Source: Diadema setosum (lineage: Eukaryota > Echinodermata > Echinoidea > Diadematoida > Diadematidae). From it: a stretch of DNA of 64,000 nt. The position numbers were made by a program, and so were the translations under genes. Below the pieces are notes generated by a model. It did no database searches, was not told where the DNA came from, and saw nothing but the letters and a program-made list of their open reading frames with translations. Where the stretch lies: assembly GCF_964275005.1 (NCBI RefSeq), contig NC_092704.1, forward strand, positions 4,994,548 to 5,058,547, given 5' to 3'. Positions 47,127 to 58,675 of the stretch are shown one piece after another; position 1 is the stretch's first letter, and each line of letters opens with the position of its first letter.

Positions 47127-47262
47127 ATATTGACTGGCCTTGAGGGAGATACCATATAAATATTGCCCGCACTGAAAGAATATTGCCCTCGTCTTGGACT
47201 CGGGCAATATTCTTTCAGTTTGGGCAATATTTTCTGGTATCTCCCTCGAGGCCAGTCAATAT
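47127..47262. repeat. 136-nt long hairpin
   Basis: ATATTGACTGGCC at the left pairs with GGCCAGTCAATAT at the right, then GAGGGAGATACCA with TGGTATCTCCCTC, ATATTGCCC and GGGCAATAT, and CTGAAAGAATATTGCCC with GGGCAATATTCTTTCAG, leaving a ~13-nt loop. About 60 of 61 possible stem positions pair with a few bulges. A small MITE or hairpin-RNA template. Confidence 0.85.
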
Positions 47263-47269
47263 TATATAA

Positions 47270-48300
47270 ATATTCCTTAATTTAGGAGGTTTGGACCCCC
47301 TGGGGGCCCCAGGGAAAGAATGGTGTCCATTCAAACACTTTGAGATCCTATCCCCATAGGAATGCTACTTGCCAAGTTTGCTGAAAATCCATTATGTTGT
47401 TTTCAGCAAGATGAAAATCTAGGTTCCCCCTGGATCGGCAATGAACAAACTTGGAACTATGTAGTCATCAATACTTCTAGAGAAGATTTGTAAATATATC
47501 TTAATGTGTGTGTGTGTGTGAGGAGGGGGAGGGGAATTAGGCCCCCTTGGGTCCCCACAGGGAAACATGGTGCCCTGTTGAACAAATTTAGATCTTAACC
47601 CCCTGGCATGCTACCTGTCAAGTTTAGTGAATATTCATTAAGGGGTTAACGATGGACATGTACAATTTACATCACCATTTGGACCAATCCCACCTCACTC
47701 CCTTGGGTCCGGGGGGGGGGGGGGGGAGGGGGGAGGCAGCCCTGAATCTGCCATGAACAAACTTGAAACAATTAATAGTCATCAATATTCTGACTCATTG
47801 TATTAACTTAGCTCAATCACTTCTGGTTGTAGAGAAAATCCTTACTGGGGGATGGGGGGTGGGTGGATAGGGCCCCTTGGGGACCCCCAGGTGAAATTGA
47901 GATTCTGTACCCCTAGGGATGCTATCTGTCAAGTTTGGTGAAAATTCATTGTGGAGTTTTCAAGAAAAAGATGAAAATTCACCATTTAGGCCACCTGGGG
48001 CCCCCAGGTGGGGCATGGTGCCCATTTGACGGGAATGAGATTCTGTCCCCCTAGGGATGCTACCTGCCAAGTTTGGTGAAAATTCATCATGGCATTTTCA
48101 AGAAAAATATAAAAATGTACAATTTGGGTCCCATTAGGACCCTCCCTACTCCCCTCCCCGCCCTGGGTCCCAAGGGGGCAACCCTGATTCCGCCATGAAC
48201 AAACTTGAAACTACATTCATCAATGTACTAACTCATTGTATTAAGTCAGCTCTATCACTTCTGATTCTAGAGAAGATTTTTTTTTGTGTTGAATTTAGTG
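47270..48300. repeat. degenerate tandem CCCCAGG/TGCTACC repeat
   Basis: Four diverged copies of a 100-280-bp unit: a G/C-rich GGGGCCCCCAGG-like phrase, an ATGGTGCCCATTTGA-like phrase, GAGATTCTGTCCCC, GGGATGCTACCTGCCAAGTT, TGGTGAAAATTCAT, then a CCTGATTCTGCCATGAACAA-like phrase with CAAACTTGAAAC. Copies near 47300, 47540, 47870 and 48000. Non-coding. A poly-G tract lies at 47710-47726. Confidence 0.75.
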
Positions 48301-48733
48301 TTGAATACCAACAGAAGTACACTGAAAAAGAATAAGAATACCCTAAATATCCTATATCATTCTACTTACATCATGGCAATATACCAGACTATACACTTTC
48401 AAAATTGACATCCATTGGTCTTCTTTAGGCAAAAGTCCATTTGTGGGGCAGATTACTGCATAAATGTTTTCTTTGTCCCAAGACAAACAAATATTTCATA
48501 TAGGTACATGCCGATTTTATATGATCATAATTTTGATATGATCTTTTAGATGCTATGATCATGTTAACTGATGAAATGTAGTACAGTGTACACCAATTTA
48601 CCATCAGACGATACAATCACAATCATGTCATTTAGAATATTTTGACCAGACAGGCAAACAGTAGACAGCTTCAAGCAATGTTATTTTACATCACTTTGTA
48701 TTCACTGTCCTGGGCATGTTTCATAAAGCTGTT
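48301..48733. other. no gene seen
   Basis: Non-coding sequence between the tandem repeat and the TIR element. Confidence 0.4.
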
Positions 48734-50470
48734 GGGCAATTCCACGCCAAAGTGGACATGACATCTAAAATTTCAAATTCATATTTAACACGCAATTTTG
48801 GTATCAAATGAAAGCTTAAAGTTTGAATTTTATGGATTTGAGTAAAAATGTTTAGTTTTATAACATATTCGGGGTCAAATTTTCAATTGTTTAACTAACC
48901 TTATTAATTTTCAAAAATGCATAAATTATAATACAAATGTAGCATGGCCTGTATTCAATATTTGAGAAATAAATGTTATGAATTGTTATATTTAGAATTA
49001 AGTAAATATGAAAGAAACAGTTCATTTAATATTTTTACGGTTTCCATGATTTGTTACGCTTCAGTGACTTCCTAAAGGGGACCTTGTATTTTGTCCTTCC
49101 GTTACCACAAAAAGAGGTCTTTTTAATATTTTATCAAAAATAGTAATATAAAAACCATAAAATTTTCAGTGCAAAGCAAGTTTAGGTAGGCCTATAACTT
49201 GGCACCCATCCACCCACGAAACCCCTCCTCTTTGAATAATTATGAATGAATTAAAAGTGTCCTTCCGTTACCGAAGCTGGTAACGGAAGGACAAAGTTGT
49301 GGTAACTAAAGGACTAAGAGTCTGTTTTCAGCTATTTAATGTCCCTAAGATGAGAACACAAGTGTGTCAGAACCTACTCTAAGTACCCTTGACTAAATTC
49401 AAATCAAAAATGAAGCCACACCTCTTTCCTGAATGCAGGTTGACCCAAAATTGGCTCAATTTTGTAATTTTGTGTACAAACTCTATGAGAAATAGTGCTC
49501 TTTCATAAAACTCATAAACATCTGATAATTTTTTTCTTTCAACCACAATGATTACTTGACATTTGCCTAACTATGGTTGAAAAGTGGTCTGTGACAATTT
49601 TTTTTGGAAAAAACAACCAAACAACAAAAGGAAAAAAACAAAGAAATACTAAAAGAAATTCAAGAAACAATAAAAAATAAAAGAATTGAGATTGATTTTG
49701 CAATTTTTTTTTAAATGGGTCCATAAGAGTTGGCTATTTGGGGGATTAAGCAAAAGAAAGAAGAAATATCACATTGGACTACAAGGATTAACATTCAAGT
49801 TGGAAATAACATCCTTTACTGTATGCACACAAAGCTCTTTGTCCTTCCGTTACCACACATTAATGAAAACAATGTGCTGTAATTAAAAAACCAGTTGACA
49901 TGTTCAAAGTTGAATACATAAAAGTAAAACTTAATAACTATTTGGATCAAACTGTATACCTGCCACATATGAAAAATTATTAACCTTAGAGAGGTTTAAT
50001 AAAAACTAACTATAACCCATCTTCCCCATGCACTTTACACAGACAATCTGCATGTCCTTCCGTTACCGTCCTTCCGTTACCAAACACACATGGACATTAT
50101 GTGGTCTAATTAAGAAATAAGTGAACATATTTGAAAGTCAAATATATTCCATTATAGCTAAAACTATGGCAATTAAACTGTATACCAATAGATTAAAATA
50201 GCTCCATGAACTTCACAGAGTTTTGATAAAAACTTATCTACCTGAAAACCCATGTCCATTTTGATGTCCTTCCGTTACCGACCTCATTAATATGCATATT
50301 TCATTACTCTTTAGCAGGTATGACAAAAATTTTGGTGGAAATTATAGTCTTTGGCTCTGGTAGTACATCTCTATAGTTTGAAACGCTGTATCTATCAAAC
50401 TTTTCTTAGAGTACTTTTTTAAACTCTGAAAATTCTGTCTAAATGTCCTTCCGTTACTGTGGAATTGCCC
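48734..50470. mobile_element. complete motif-array TIR transposon (1737 bp)
   Basis: 12-bp perfect TIRs, GGGCAATTCCAC at 48734-48745 and GTGGAATTGCCC at 50459-50470, flanked by TGTT on both sides (48730-48733, 50471-50474), a 4-bp target duplication. Inside, the 14-mer GTCCTTCCGTTACC occurs at 49093, 49259, 49841, 50054, 50068 and 50266, in reverse at 49279-49292, with one mismatch at 50445 against the right TIR, and as a decayed reverse copy at 49301-49314. The 49259/49279 pair forms a perfect 14-bp-stem hairpin with a 6-nt loop. DNA between copies is A+T-rich and non-coding. No transposase, so non-autonomous. The superfamily is not recognised; the same terminus and plan occur at 905-1527 with a different repeated word. 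Confidence 0.8.
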
Positions 50471-50702
50471 TGTTTTCAAAGTTACAAATGACTAAAGAAC
50501 GACTGGTAATCAGTTCTCATGTGCTATACCTACCAGCTAGCATTTCAATAATTCAGCACAAAAACTGATCACCACATGTTCTTCAGTCGTTCGTAATTTT
50601 AAGAACTTTGAGAAACACCCTCTGATGGCAACCAGCTTAGCATCCTATGCAAAAACCAAGAAAACAAACAAGCACAAAAACAAAACAAAACTGAACAAAA
50701 CA

Positions 50703-51662
50703 AACTAGAAATGTCGCTATGGCGACTGGTATGCCTCCACCATAATGCATGGTTCTCTGAATAGGTCTAAAGCACAGTCTTGACAATGTGTGATGACAGT
50801 TTCACATAACTGGCAAAATATTAAAATGACAGGTTTGTCACAAATGCATTGAGTGTTCACTTTCCTTGAACTAGGTTTATTTGGATGAATGGCTATACTG
50901 TCTAAGAGTGCAAATATTTTGGGATTTGAGGATTTGTACCCAACTTTTGACCCTTTTATAAGTTTAAAGAAGAAGTGAAATTTAGCACTTTCACTTGACC
51001 TTTGACCTTTTGGCAAGAAACTTCCAAGAGAATCTGTATTGGATGATACATGCATACACTAAGTTTCAAGAAAAAATCCTGCATGCATTGCATTGCTAAG
51101 AGAGAAATAATGACATTTTGATGAATTGACCTTGACCTTTGACTCCTGACCTTTGACCCATGACCCCTAACTTCCCTACATGATCACTGCCAGTCAGTAC
51201 ATGCGTATATACTAAGTTCCATGAAGACACCTTGAAATATTTGAGATATGGAGAAAAAAATTGAAGTGAAATTTTAACATTTTCACTTGACCTTAGACCC
51301 TTGACCTTTGACATCATGACCCATAGCTCTCTCTTTGGAATCTTATTTGGTAGTTCATGAATACACCAAGTTTCAAGAAAATACCTCCAGGCATTGCATA
51401 GATATAGGGGAAATAGTGAAATTTCGGGCATTTGTCCTTGACCTTTTGACCTTTGACTTTGAGCATTTGCGCCCAAAAGTTGATAGGCACAACTTCCCCC
51501 ACTCATACATATACATGCCAAGTTTCATTAGGATACCTCTAACAGTTTTTTAGTTACGCTGTCCACAAAATTGATTACGGACGGAAGGACGGACGGAAGG
51601 ACGGACGGACGGACAATCCAAAAACAATGCCTCCAGCGACACTTTGTGGCGGAGGCATAACA
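50703..51662 (+). mobile_element. TGACC-rich element, copy 6
   Basis: Full-length: CTAGAAATGTCGCTATGGCG start, TATGCCTCCACCATAATGCA, TGACCTTTGACC units, a GGACGGACGGAAGG run at about 51578-51614, and a CTTTGTGGCGGAGGCATAA end. Confidence 0.8.
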
Positions 51663-52379
51663 AACAAACCTCAAATCAAGATTTTGGTTGTCAGTTAGAT
51701 ATACAAAGTAGTTAAACAATCAGTGAATTTACACAGGAAAACCAGCAAAAGATACAAGTGTATCCATAACACAGCATTGCTGGTATACAACATGTAGGGG
51801 GAAAAGGGAATACCACTTTTACACACATCACCTCAAAGTGCGTGTAATGATATTCCTTGTACCCAACTCTACAGGTGCATCAAAGTTGAAGATACATGTA
51901 GATGTATGTAATTCTTCTTAATATACATAACACACACATTATCATGGTAAAGAATTAGTTAATTGCGAAAACAAAACAGAACAAAGAAAAAATGTTGCCA
52001 CTAAGGTCGGTGAGGAAAGACAAAAGACCACAAGAAGTGTGTAATAGAGCTGTCTTGTTAAAGGAAGGTGGTTACCAAGGTCTTGATTTCATGATCAATC
52101 ATAACTCTTGCTTGATTAAGCAGGGTCCAAGCACATTTAAATAACATTGCCAATTCATCTGCCACATAATTGAGAAAGAGTGTAAACTATGTACCAATGG
52201 CTTTTGTACTGGACAGAGGCTGAAAATTCAATCAAATTAAAGACCAGATAAAAATTGCCAATAATTCCTGTAGGATCTGCAGCTTCATGCTGGCAGGCTA
52301 AATTCCTTGCAACTGTGCTTCCTCATCAGATTACATTGTACTAACATTGTGATACGTGCCTCATGATTTGTTGCAAATG
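51663..52379. other. non-coding; shared zinc-finger downstream DNA
   Basis: No gene. From about 52060 it carries blocks also found downstream of the other zinc-finger copies (GATTTCATGATCAATCATAA, ATTCATCTGCCACA, AAACTATGTACC), so it is the 3' flank of the pseudogene that follows. Confidence 0.5.
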
Positions 52380-52936
52380 TTTAAGGTGTAGGTGAGCATG
52401 CGACCATGCAAAGACATGTGCCATTTGAATGTTCACCTTTCTAAGCACTTTGAGAGGACTTTACAGCAGAATGGTTTCTCCACAGTGTGCACGCCCATGA
52501 GGAGTATCATATTCCTTGCACCTTAACATGGATTTTCTGCACAGTTTGCACTGGTCTCTTACAAAGAAAAGCTTCTCGGGGGCTTTCTGTGGTGTTCATG
52601 TGATTTCATCTTTTTCTGTGACAAATCAAGGTAGGTTTCCCTCATAGTCTCACTAAGTCAATCTGGGTTTCAGATACCTGTATTACAGTACATCTAATAA
52701 GGCTGGTCAAGTTGTTTACTTTGTAATTTGCAGCTTGTGTCAACCTTTCTCCTCTGAGACCAAGTGCTGAGAAAACTTGCCCTTTTTTATCCTCTGCTGG
52801 TATGGCTTCTCCTGATGAGGCCGATGAGGCTGTATTGGTCTTCTTACCATCCACTGATGGTTTATCACTCATTTTACCTGCAACTGTGAGGACACTTTGT
52901 ACTATTTGAAGCACTGAAGGAACCACAAAGGAGAAA
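52380..52936 (-). pseudogene. shrunken zinc-finger paralogue
   Basis: The minus strand at 52642-52926 encodes [20 protein letters not shown] preceded by KPSVDGKKTNTASSASSGE, clear counterparts of the N-terminal part of the long gene at 41.4 kb. Downstream, 52390-52600 keeps one broken two-finger module: pieces of GCATGCGACCATGCAAAGAC, CAGAATGGTTTCTCC and TGCACGCCCATGA in non-matching frames. All other modules are gone. The Gypsy element at 52942 sits right beside its 5' end. Confidence 0.75.
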
Positions 52937-52941
52937 ATCTG

Positions 52942-53033
52942 TGTGGTATAATGTTAATCGATCTGTGAATCGATCATGAATATTGAGATCGTACTACCGG
53001 AGATTATAAGTGAAAGTCCGTCAAACCGCCACA
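52942..53033 (+). repeat. 5' LTR of the Gypsy element
   Basis: About 92 bp, starting TGTGGTATAATG and ending GTCAAACCGCCACA. The same two ends bound the 3' LTR. Confidence 0.85.
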
Positions 53034-53050
53034 TGGTGTCAGGAACGGGA
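53034..53050 (+). other. primer-binding site (tRNA-Leu type)
   Basis: TGGTGTCAGGAACGGGA directly follows the LTR and is close to the complement of the 3' end of animal tRNA-Leu. Confidence 0.7.
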
Positions 53051-53429
53051 TTCTTTGGAGACTAAATTTGGGAGAGGACAAGTATTGAGTTAAATAACAG
53101 CTGACACAAAGTGAAATTTGACATCAAAATGACAGTCACCGAACGGTACAACGTGTACAGTGTCACTACAGTCCCACCCGTACGTTCTAGTGTGATGGAA
53201 AAATAGTCAAGGTCGGATTGTGTTACAGTTATGACAGTGTAATGACTTGTTGATCTCGAAGTGAATTCATCAAAATGGCGACTACAGAAGTGATCAAGTA
53301 ACCAGATAACTCCTCCAGAGCCATTTGACTTTCGTGCACCAAAAGAGTGGCCGAAATGGATCCTTAGATTTGAACGTTTCAGACAAGCTTCACAACTCGC
53401 AAAGTCTGACCAAGAATCGCAGGTTAGTA

Positions 53430-53851
53430 CATTGATTTATTCAATGGGTGATCAGGCTGATGATATCTTGATGTCGTTCAAACTAAGCAGTGAAGAAATG
53501 AAAAACTATGACAAAATTGTGGAAAAGTTTGATCACCATTTTGTCCCTCAACATAATGTCATCTTCGAACGCGCAAAGTTCAATCAAAGGAATAAAAGAA
53601 CTGGTGAAACAGTTGACTTGTTTATCACAGACTTGTATTGCCTTAGTGAACATTGCAAGTATGGTTCTCTCAAAGACGAAATGATCCGTGATCGCATTGT
53701 AGTGGGACTTCTTGACAGAAAGCTGTCAGAAAAGCTGCAACTAGATGAAAAGCTCACCCTACAGAAAGCCGTAGAGCAGTGTAGACAGTCTGAGACCATC
53801 AAAAATCAACTGAGTTGTTCAGTGAGGGTAGTGCGAATGTTGATGCTGTGA
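53430..53851 (+). mobile_element. gag-like part of the Gypsy element
   Basis: About 140 codons resembling the retrotransposon gag family, with a FDHHFVPQHNVIFERAKFNQ block, typical of Mag/SURL-type elements in invertebrates. Confidence 0.75.
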
Positions 53852-53946
53852 AACAAAAGCCAAAATCAAACAAAAGTACATTTCACAAGCAGAGTGGAGA
53901 GTACCACTCCCGCTCATGAAAAAAAGTCAAAGATGAGCTGGAAAGG

Positions 53947-55150
53947 ATGGAACAAGTGGGAGTGATTTCAAAAATCAGTGAGCCAACAGAATGGTGTGCA
54001 GGTATGGTAGTCGTGCCAAAACCAAATGGACAAGTTCGCATATGTGTAGACCTGACGCAGCTGAACAAAAGTGTGAAAAGGGAGACACACCCATTGCCAC
54101 CAGTAGACCATACATTAGCACAGCTTGCAGGATCAAAAGTCTTCTCAAAGCTTGATGCTAACTCTGGATTTTGGCAAATTCCGTTATCGCCAGAATCAGC
54201 AAAGCTGACGACCTTCCTTACACCGTTTGGGAGGTATCATTTCAACCGTCTTCCTTTCGGTATTTCTTCCGCGCCAGAGTACTTCCAGCGAAGGATGTCA
54301 CAAATCCTCGATGGACTTGATGGACTTGAGTGCCTGATGGATGATATCCTGATCCATGGGCCAACTACTGCCATCCACGATGAGCAGCTACCGTACATGC
54401 AGTGATGAAACGCATGGAAGCAGCAGGGGTGACCCTCAATTTGGACAAGTGTGACCTCTCCAAGCCAAGCATGAAATTCCTAGGTCATATCATAGACGAC
54501 AATGGAATTCATGCCGACCCAGAAAAGGTCAAAGCAGTCATTGACCTTGAGCCACCCAAAAATGTGAGCGAAGTACGCAGAATCCTTGGCATGGTGAACC
54601 AGTTAGAGAAATTCATTCCCAATCTAGCAGAAAAGACTCAACCAATACGTGAACTGTTGAGCAAGAAAAATGCATGGCACTGGGACCAAAACCAGCAAAA
54701 AGCATTTGATGAGATAAAGCAAATTCTCATCAACAGCCCGGTGTTAGCTCACTATGATGTCACAGCCCCAAAGAAAGTGTCCACAGATGCGTCGTCATTT
54801 GGACTGGGAGCAGTCCTCCTACAGAGAGACAATGCGAGTGGTAAACCTGTGTGGAAACCAGTAGCATACGCATCCCGTGCGATGACCAGTGCCGAACAAA
54901 GATATGCCCAAATCGAAAAGGAGGGTCTTGCTGCTACATGGGCTTGTAAAAAGTTCTCGCACTACTTGATTGGTACTGATTTCGTTATTGAGACAGATCA
55001 TAAGAAATTGGTGCCCTTGCTAGAAAGCAAGGACATAGCCGAATTGCCAGCGAGAATTCAACGCTTCAGAATGCGCCTGATGAAGTTCAGCTACAGTATA
55101 GTGCATGTCCCCGGAAAAGATTTGCACACAGCAGACACTCTCTCACGTGC
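53947..55150 (+). mobile_element. reverse transcriptase/RNase H part of the Gypsy element
   Basis: Recognisable reverse-transcriptase blocks (VPKPNGQVRICVDLTQLNK, SKLDANSGFWQIPL, FGRYHFNRLPFGISSAPE) followed by an RNase H region (STDASSFGLGAVLLQRD, ETDHKKL). Part of a broken element. Confidence 0.85.
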
Positions 55151-55439
55151 TCCAGTTGGAGACTTTGAAAAGAGTGACCCGCAATTGGAGGAAGACACCC
55201 AAGTGTTTGTAGACATGATCATGAGTGACATTCCTGCAACAGAGAAAAGACTGCAAGAAATAAGGCAGCCACAAAATGCAGACCCCGACTGTGTCAAATT
55301 GAAAGAGTACTGTGAGAAGGGCTGGCCAAACACAAAATCGCTAAGCCCAGCAATGACTGAGTACCATAAATCAGGAGAAATCACAGTACAACAAGGTCTG
55401 CTGATGAAGGGGTCACAAATCATCATTCCTCCAGCAATG

Positions 55440-56311
55440 CGAAAAGACATGCTCGCAAAAATCCATGAAGGTCACCAAGGACTGAACAAGTGTCGCGAAC
55501 GAATGAAGCGATCTGTGTGGTGGCCTGGTGTGAGCAAACAGCTAGCAGATGTGGTACAAACATGTGATGCTTGTACATGTATCAAGCAGCGTAGAAACCA
55601 AGCAGAGCCAATAATCCAATCTGCAACCCCAGAAAGACCATGGCAACCTGTAGGAACTGACCTATTCCAATGGGAAAACAAGCAGTACAGTACTTACTTG
55701 TTGTGGACTACTTCTTGCGATACATAGAGATAGCGTTGCTGAAAGAAACGTCGGATACCGTGATCAATCATTTGAAGTCGATTTTCGCAAGACATGGTAT
55801 TCCAGAAGTTGTTATTTCAGACAATGGACCGCAGTACGCGTCCTCATCATTTGCGAAATTCATGGAAAAGTACGGATTTGAACACATCACAAGCAGCCCT
55901 CGCTTTCCACAAAGCAACGCGGAAGCGGAAAGAGCCATACAAACAATCAAAGGACTGCTGAGCAAAGCCAAAGACCCATACCTTGCTTTGCTTGTGTATC
56001 GATCGTCACCACTAGCGACTGGCCAAACTCCAGCACAGCTACTGATGGGGCGACAACTGCGAACAACATTGCCTTCGCACCCATCACAACTTGACCCCAA
56101 TTGGCCAGACAAGAACAGTTTCGTGCTCAGGACAAACGATACAGAGCACAACAGAGCGAGAACTACAACAAACGCCATAGGGTCGCACCTCTTCCTGAGC
56201 TCAAACCAGGGGAGAGAGTATGGCATAGAGAGCTCAACCAGCCTGCAGCCATCATCTGGGAAGCAGGAACGCCTCGATCGTACATCGTCTCAACATCTCG
56301 TGGTACGCTAA
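55440..56311 (+). mobile_element. integrase part of the Gypsy element
   Basis: A zinc-binding region (GHQGLNKCRERMKRSVWWPG, then CDACTCIK) and an integrase core region (VVISDNGPQYASSSF, FPQSNAEAERAIQTIK). Part of a broken element. Confidence 0.82.
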
Positions 56312-56873
56312 GACGAAACCGGCATGCACTTGTTCCTCGACATCGAGTGTGGGAGCACCCAAACAACGAGCCGCCAGAGTTTCCGGCCCGAGAGCAGGAA
56401 GTCGAGCAACTACCTGAGCCAGAGAGATCCCCGCCACGTGCCGCTCCGAGACAGTTCTACAGGACAGCCCGTGGGAGAATCTCAAAGCCACCCGATAGAT
56501 TAAATCTTTAAATGAAATAAAACAGTAAACCAAACAAGACTCAAATTGGGATTATTTTGGACATAGTTTACACACACAAACACACAAATAACACAGTTAC
56601 GCGTTTTGAGAAGTAACATTGCCTTTTATTATATTGCTTATTTGGACTGTGATTCTAAAGCGAAACTTCCGATGCCGGACTCAGAAATATGTGGAGAACC
56701 TCGATGTGAGATATGTGGACTTTGAATGGACTTTAAATATCATTCAAAGACTTACGCACGTTTGGACAATTGGACAATAATTGTTTGGAAATACTTTTGG
56801 ACATTCGATTGTGGACATTATTTTGAACTGGACATTAATTTTAAGAAGTTAATATGGAACTCAGAAAGGGGGA

Positions 56874-57575
56874 TGTGGTATAATGTTAAAGGGAAGATAA
56901 ACCCCAAGAACAATGTGGATTGAGTGAAAGCAGCAACATTATTAGAACACATCAGTGAAAGTTTGAAGAAAATCGGACAATCGATGCAAAAGTTATGAAT
57001 TTTTAAAGTTTTGATGTTGGAACCGCTGGATGAGGAGACTACTGGAGGATATGACGTATGAGTGGACAACAATACAAAGGAAATATAAAGAAAATACTAC
57101 AAAAATCAATTTTTCATGAAAATTACAAATTCCATCAACTTGATATTGACATATGTTAAGGGTAGCAATTATTCCCCCTGCTTTCTGAAAGCGGTTGGTC
57201 CACTGCTCTTTCATACTTCTAGAAAAGTGAATTTTTGTTGAATTTCCTTTATATTTTCTTTGTATTGTTGTCCACTCATACGTCATATCCTCTAGTAGTC
57301 TCCCCATCCAGCGGTTCCAACACCAAAACTTTAAAAATTCATAACTTTTGCATCGATTGTCCCATTTTCCTCAAACTTTCATTGATGTGTTCTACTAATG
57401 TTGCTGCTTTCACTCAATCCACATTGTTCTTGGGGTTTATCTTCCCTTTAATTGATCTGTGAATCGATCGTGAATATTGAGATCGTCCTACAGAGATTAG
57501 AAGTGAAATTCCGCAATCTATATCCATCGTCTCCAGTCTAGTTTATTGAGTGTTCGAGTCCGTCAAACCGCCACA
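56874..57575 (+). repeat. 3' LTR of the Gypsy element with MITE inside
   Basis: Starts TGTGGTATAATG after a purine tract (56863-56873) and ends GTCAAACCGCCACA. About 140 bp once the TTAA MITE at 56890-57447 is discounted. Confidence 0.85.
56890..57447. mobile_element. TTAA fold-back MITE in the 3' LTR (558 bp)
   Basis: Flanked by TTAA at 56886-56889 and 57448-57451; the uninterrupted 5' LTR has a single TTAA at this place. Inverted arms of more than 200 bp start AGGGAAGATAAACCCCAAGA and face TCTTGGGGTTTATCTTCCCT-like sequence, with GATTGAGTGAAAGCAGCAAC and its complement inside. The central ~120 bp is unpaired and non-coding. A piggyBac- or Kolobok-type non-autonomous element. Confidence 0.85.
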
Positions 57576-58675
57576 ATCTGTGCACATTTCCTTGTCATAT
57601 TATGCTTTATCACAGCCTCTTGACATTTTGCTTTACATAGGATTGCTTGTTCTGGACACAAAATCTGCATTGCCATTCAAAACAGAGTTTTACAAGTTGT
57701 ATTAACAAATGACACAAAACTCATAAATACATTTATATGCCAACATTCAACAATAGGTGCTAATGCATAATGGTTCCTTCCACAGCATGATAATCAGTGT
57801 TCATATCGTCGGTGGTCATCCCAAACGTTGTACAGGTATACCCCGATTTTTGGTCAAAATTTCGATTTTGAGATTTTCAGACATTTTGATAGTCGATATT
57901 CCATTTTACATTCATGTACTATGAAATGTTCAGTTTCTAATTTGATTTAATTTTTGTGTAATCATCACTTTAATAAAGCCATGTCATTTCATTTTGATCA
58001 TTTCCCCATAGGCGCGCATGTTAGAACACAGTGATATGCCGTCCTCTTGTATTTGACAGTTCTGATGACCGCAAACACAGTGCGCGCGGTCAACGAACTG
58101 TCCTATATCGGGAGCATTGACTTTGCGTTTAATCTTTTGATATAGGCCTACGACGTTCATTGACCACAACAACAGTACGCGCGGTCAACAAAACTGTCCT
58201 ATACGCAGTAAATGACGATTGAAAAATGGGTAAACTTCAAACGTGATTACATTTTTGTATCTCAAAATGCTATTCTTACATAAAAAATTACAGATATGAC
58301 GGTTCGGATGACTGCTGACGATGTATTCATGGCTTCTATCATTAGGAATTACAATGTTTTTATACTGGGAGAGGATGCTATCATCTGATATTTCTCCAGG
58401 GTAAATCACACAGGTGAAACAACTCTACACTGTGTATGTAATATGATTCTTTGTGCAGGATTGCATGCAAAAAGCATAAAATATGGCCACATTCCAATGC
58501 AACCTTCTAAGAAACACTATACATGGAATTATCCATGCATGACGTCCACTTCAATTGAACTAGAGAAATTCTTCATGTCAGAAAATCGAAAAGCTGATTT
58601 CATCAGGCAGATTCTTTATTTGATATACACTGTACATTGCAATGTATACTGTCTACTGCAAGTTAAACTCAAATA
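57576..58675 (-). pseudogene. zinc-finger 5'-exon remnant and shared flank
   Basis: 57580-57805 and 58365-58675 match 35240-35800 block by block (GCTTTATCACAG, GGATTGCTTGTTC, ATGCCAACATT, GATAATCAGTGTT, then TGATATTTCTCCAGGG-like and CTTCATGTCAGAA-like blocks). About 555 bp at 57806-58360 has no counterpart there and is an insertion, holding a ~95-bp direct repeat of GCGCGGTCAACRAA plus CTGTCCTATA (58080 and 58178). Not coding as it stands. Confidence 0.6.

Larger units (their letters stand above)
52942..57575 (+). mobile_element. Gypsy (Mag/SURL-like) LTR retrotransposon, broken
   Basis: A fossil Gypsy-type element flanked by ATCTG direct repeats (52937-52941 and 57576-57580). It has short LTRs with TG...CA ends, a primer site complementary to tRNA-Leu next to the 5' LTR, a purine tract before the 3' LTR, a gag-like part, and pol-like parts in the order reverse transcriptase, RNase H, integrase, which is the Gypsy order. 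Overall style and short LTRs fit the Mag/SURL lineage. No envelope-like part is seen. It is broken, with roughly three to five interruptions, and looks incomplete. The LTRs differ at several sites and in length, and a MITE has since landed in the 3' LTR, so the insertion is not recent. Confidence 0.88.

Noticed and set aside
49093-50458. CRISPR or operator-like array of the 14-mer
   Set aside because: Spacing is irregular (0 to about 550 bp), orientation is mixed, and the array lies inside a TIR element.
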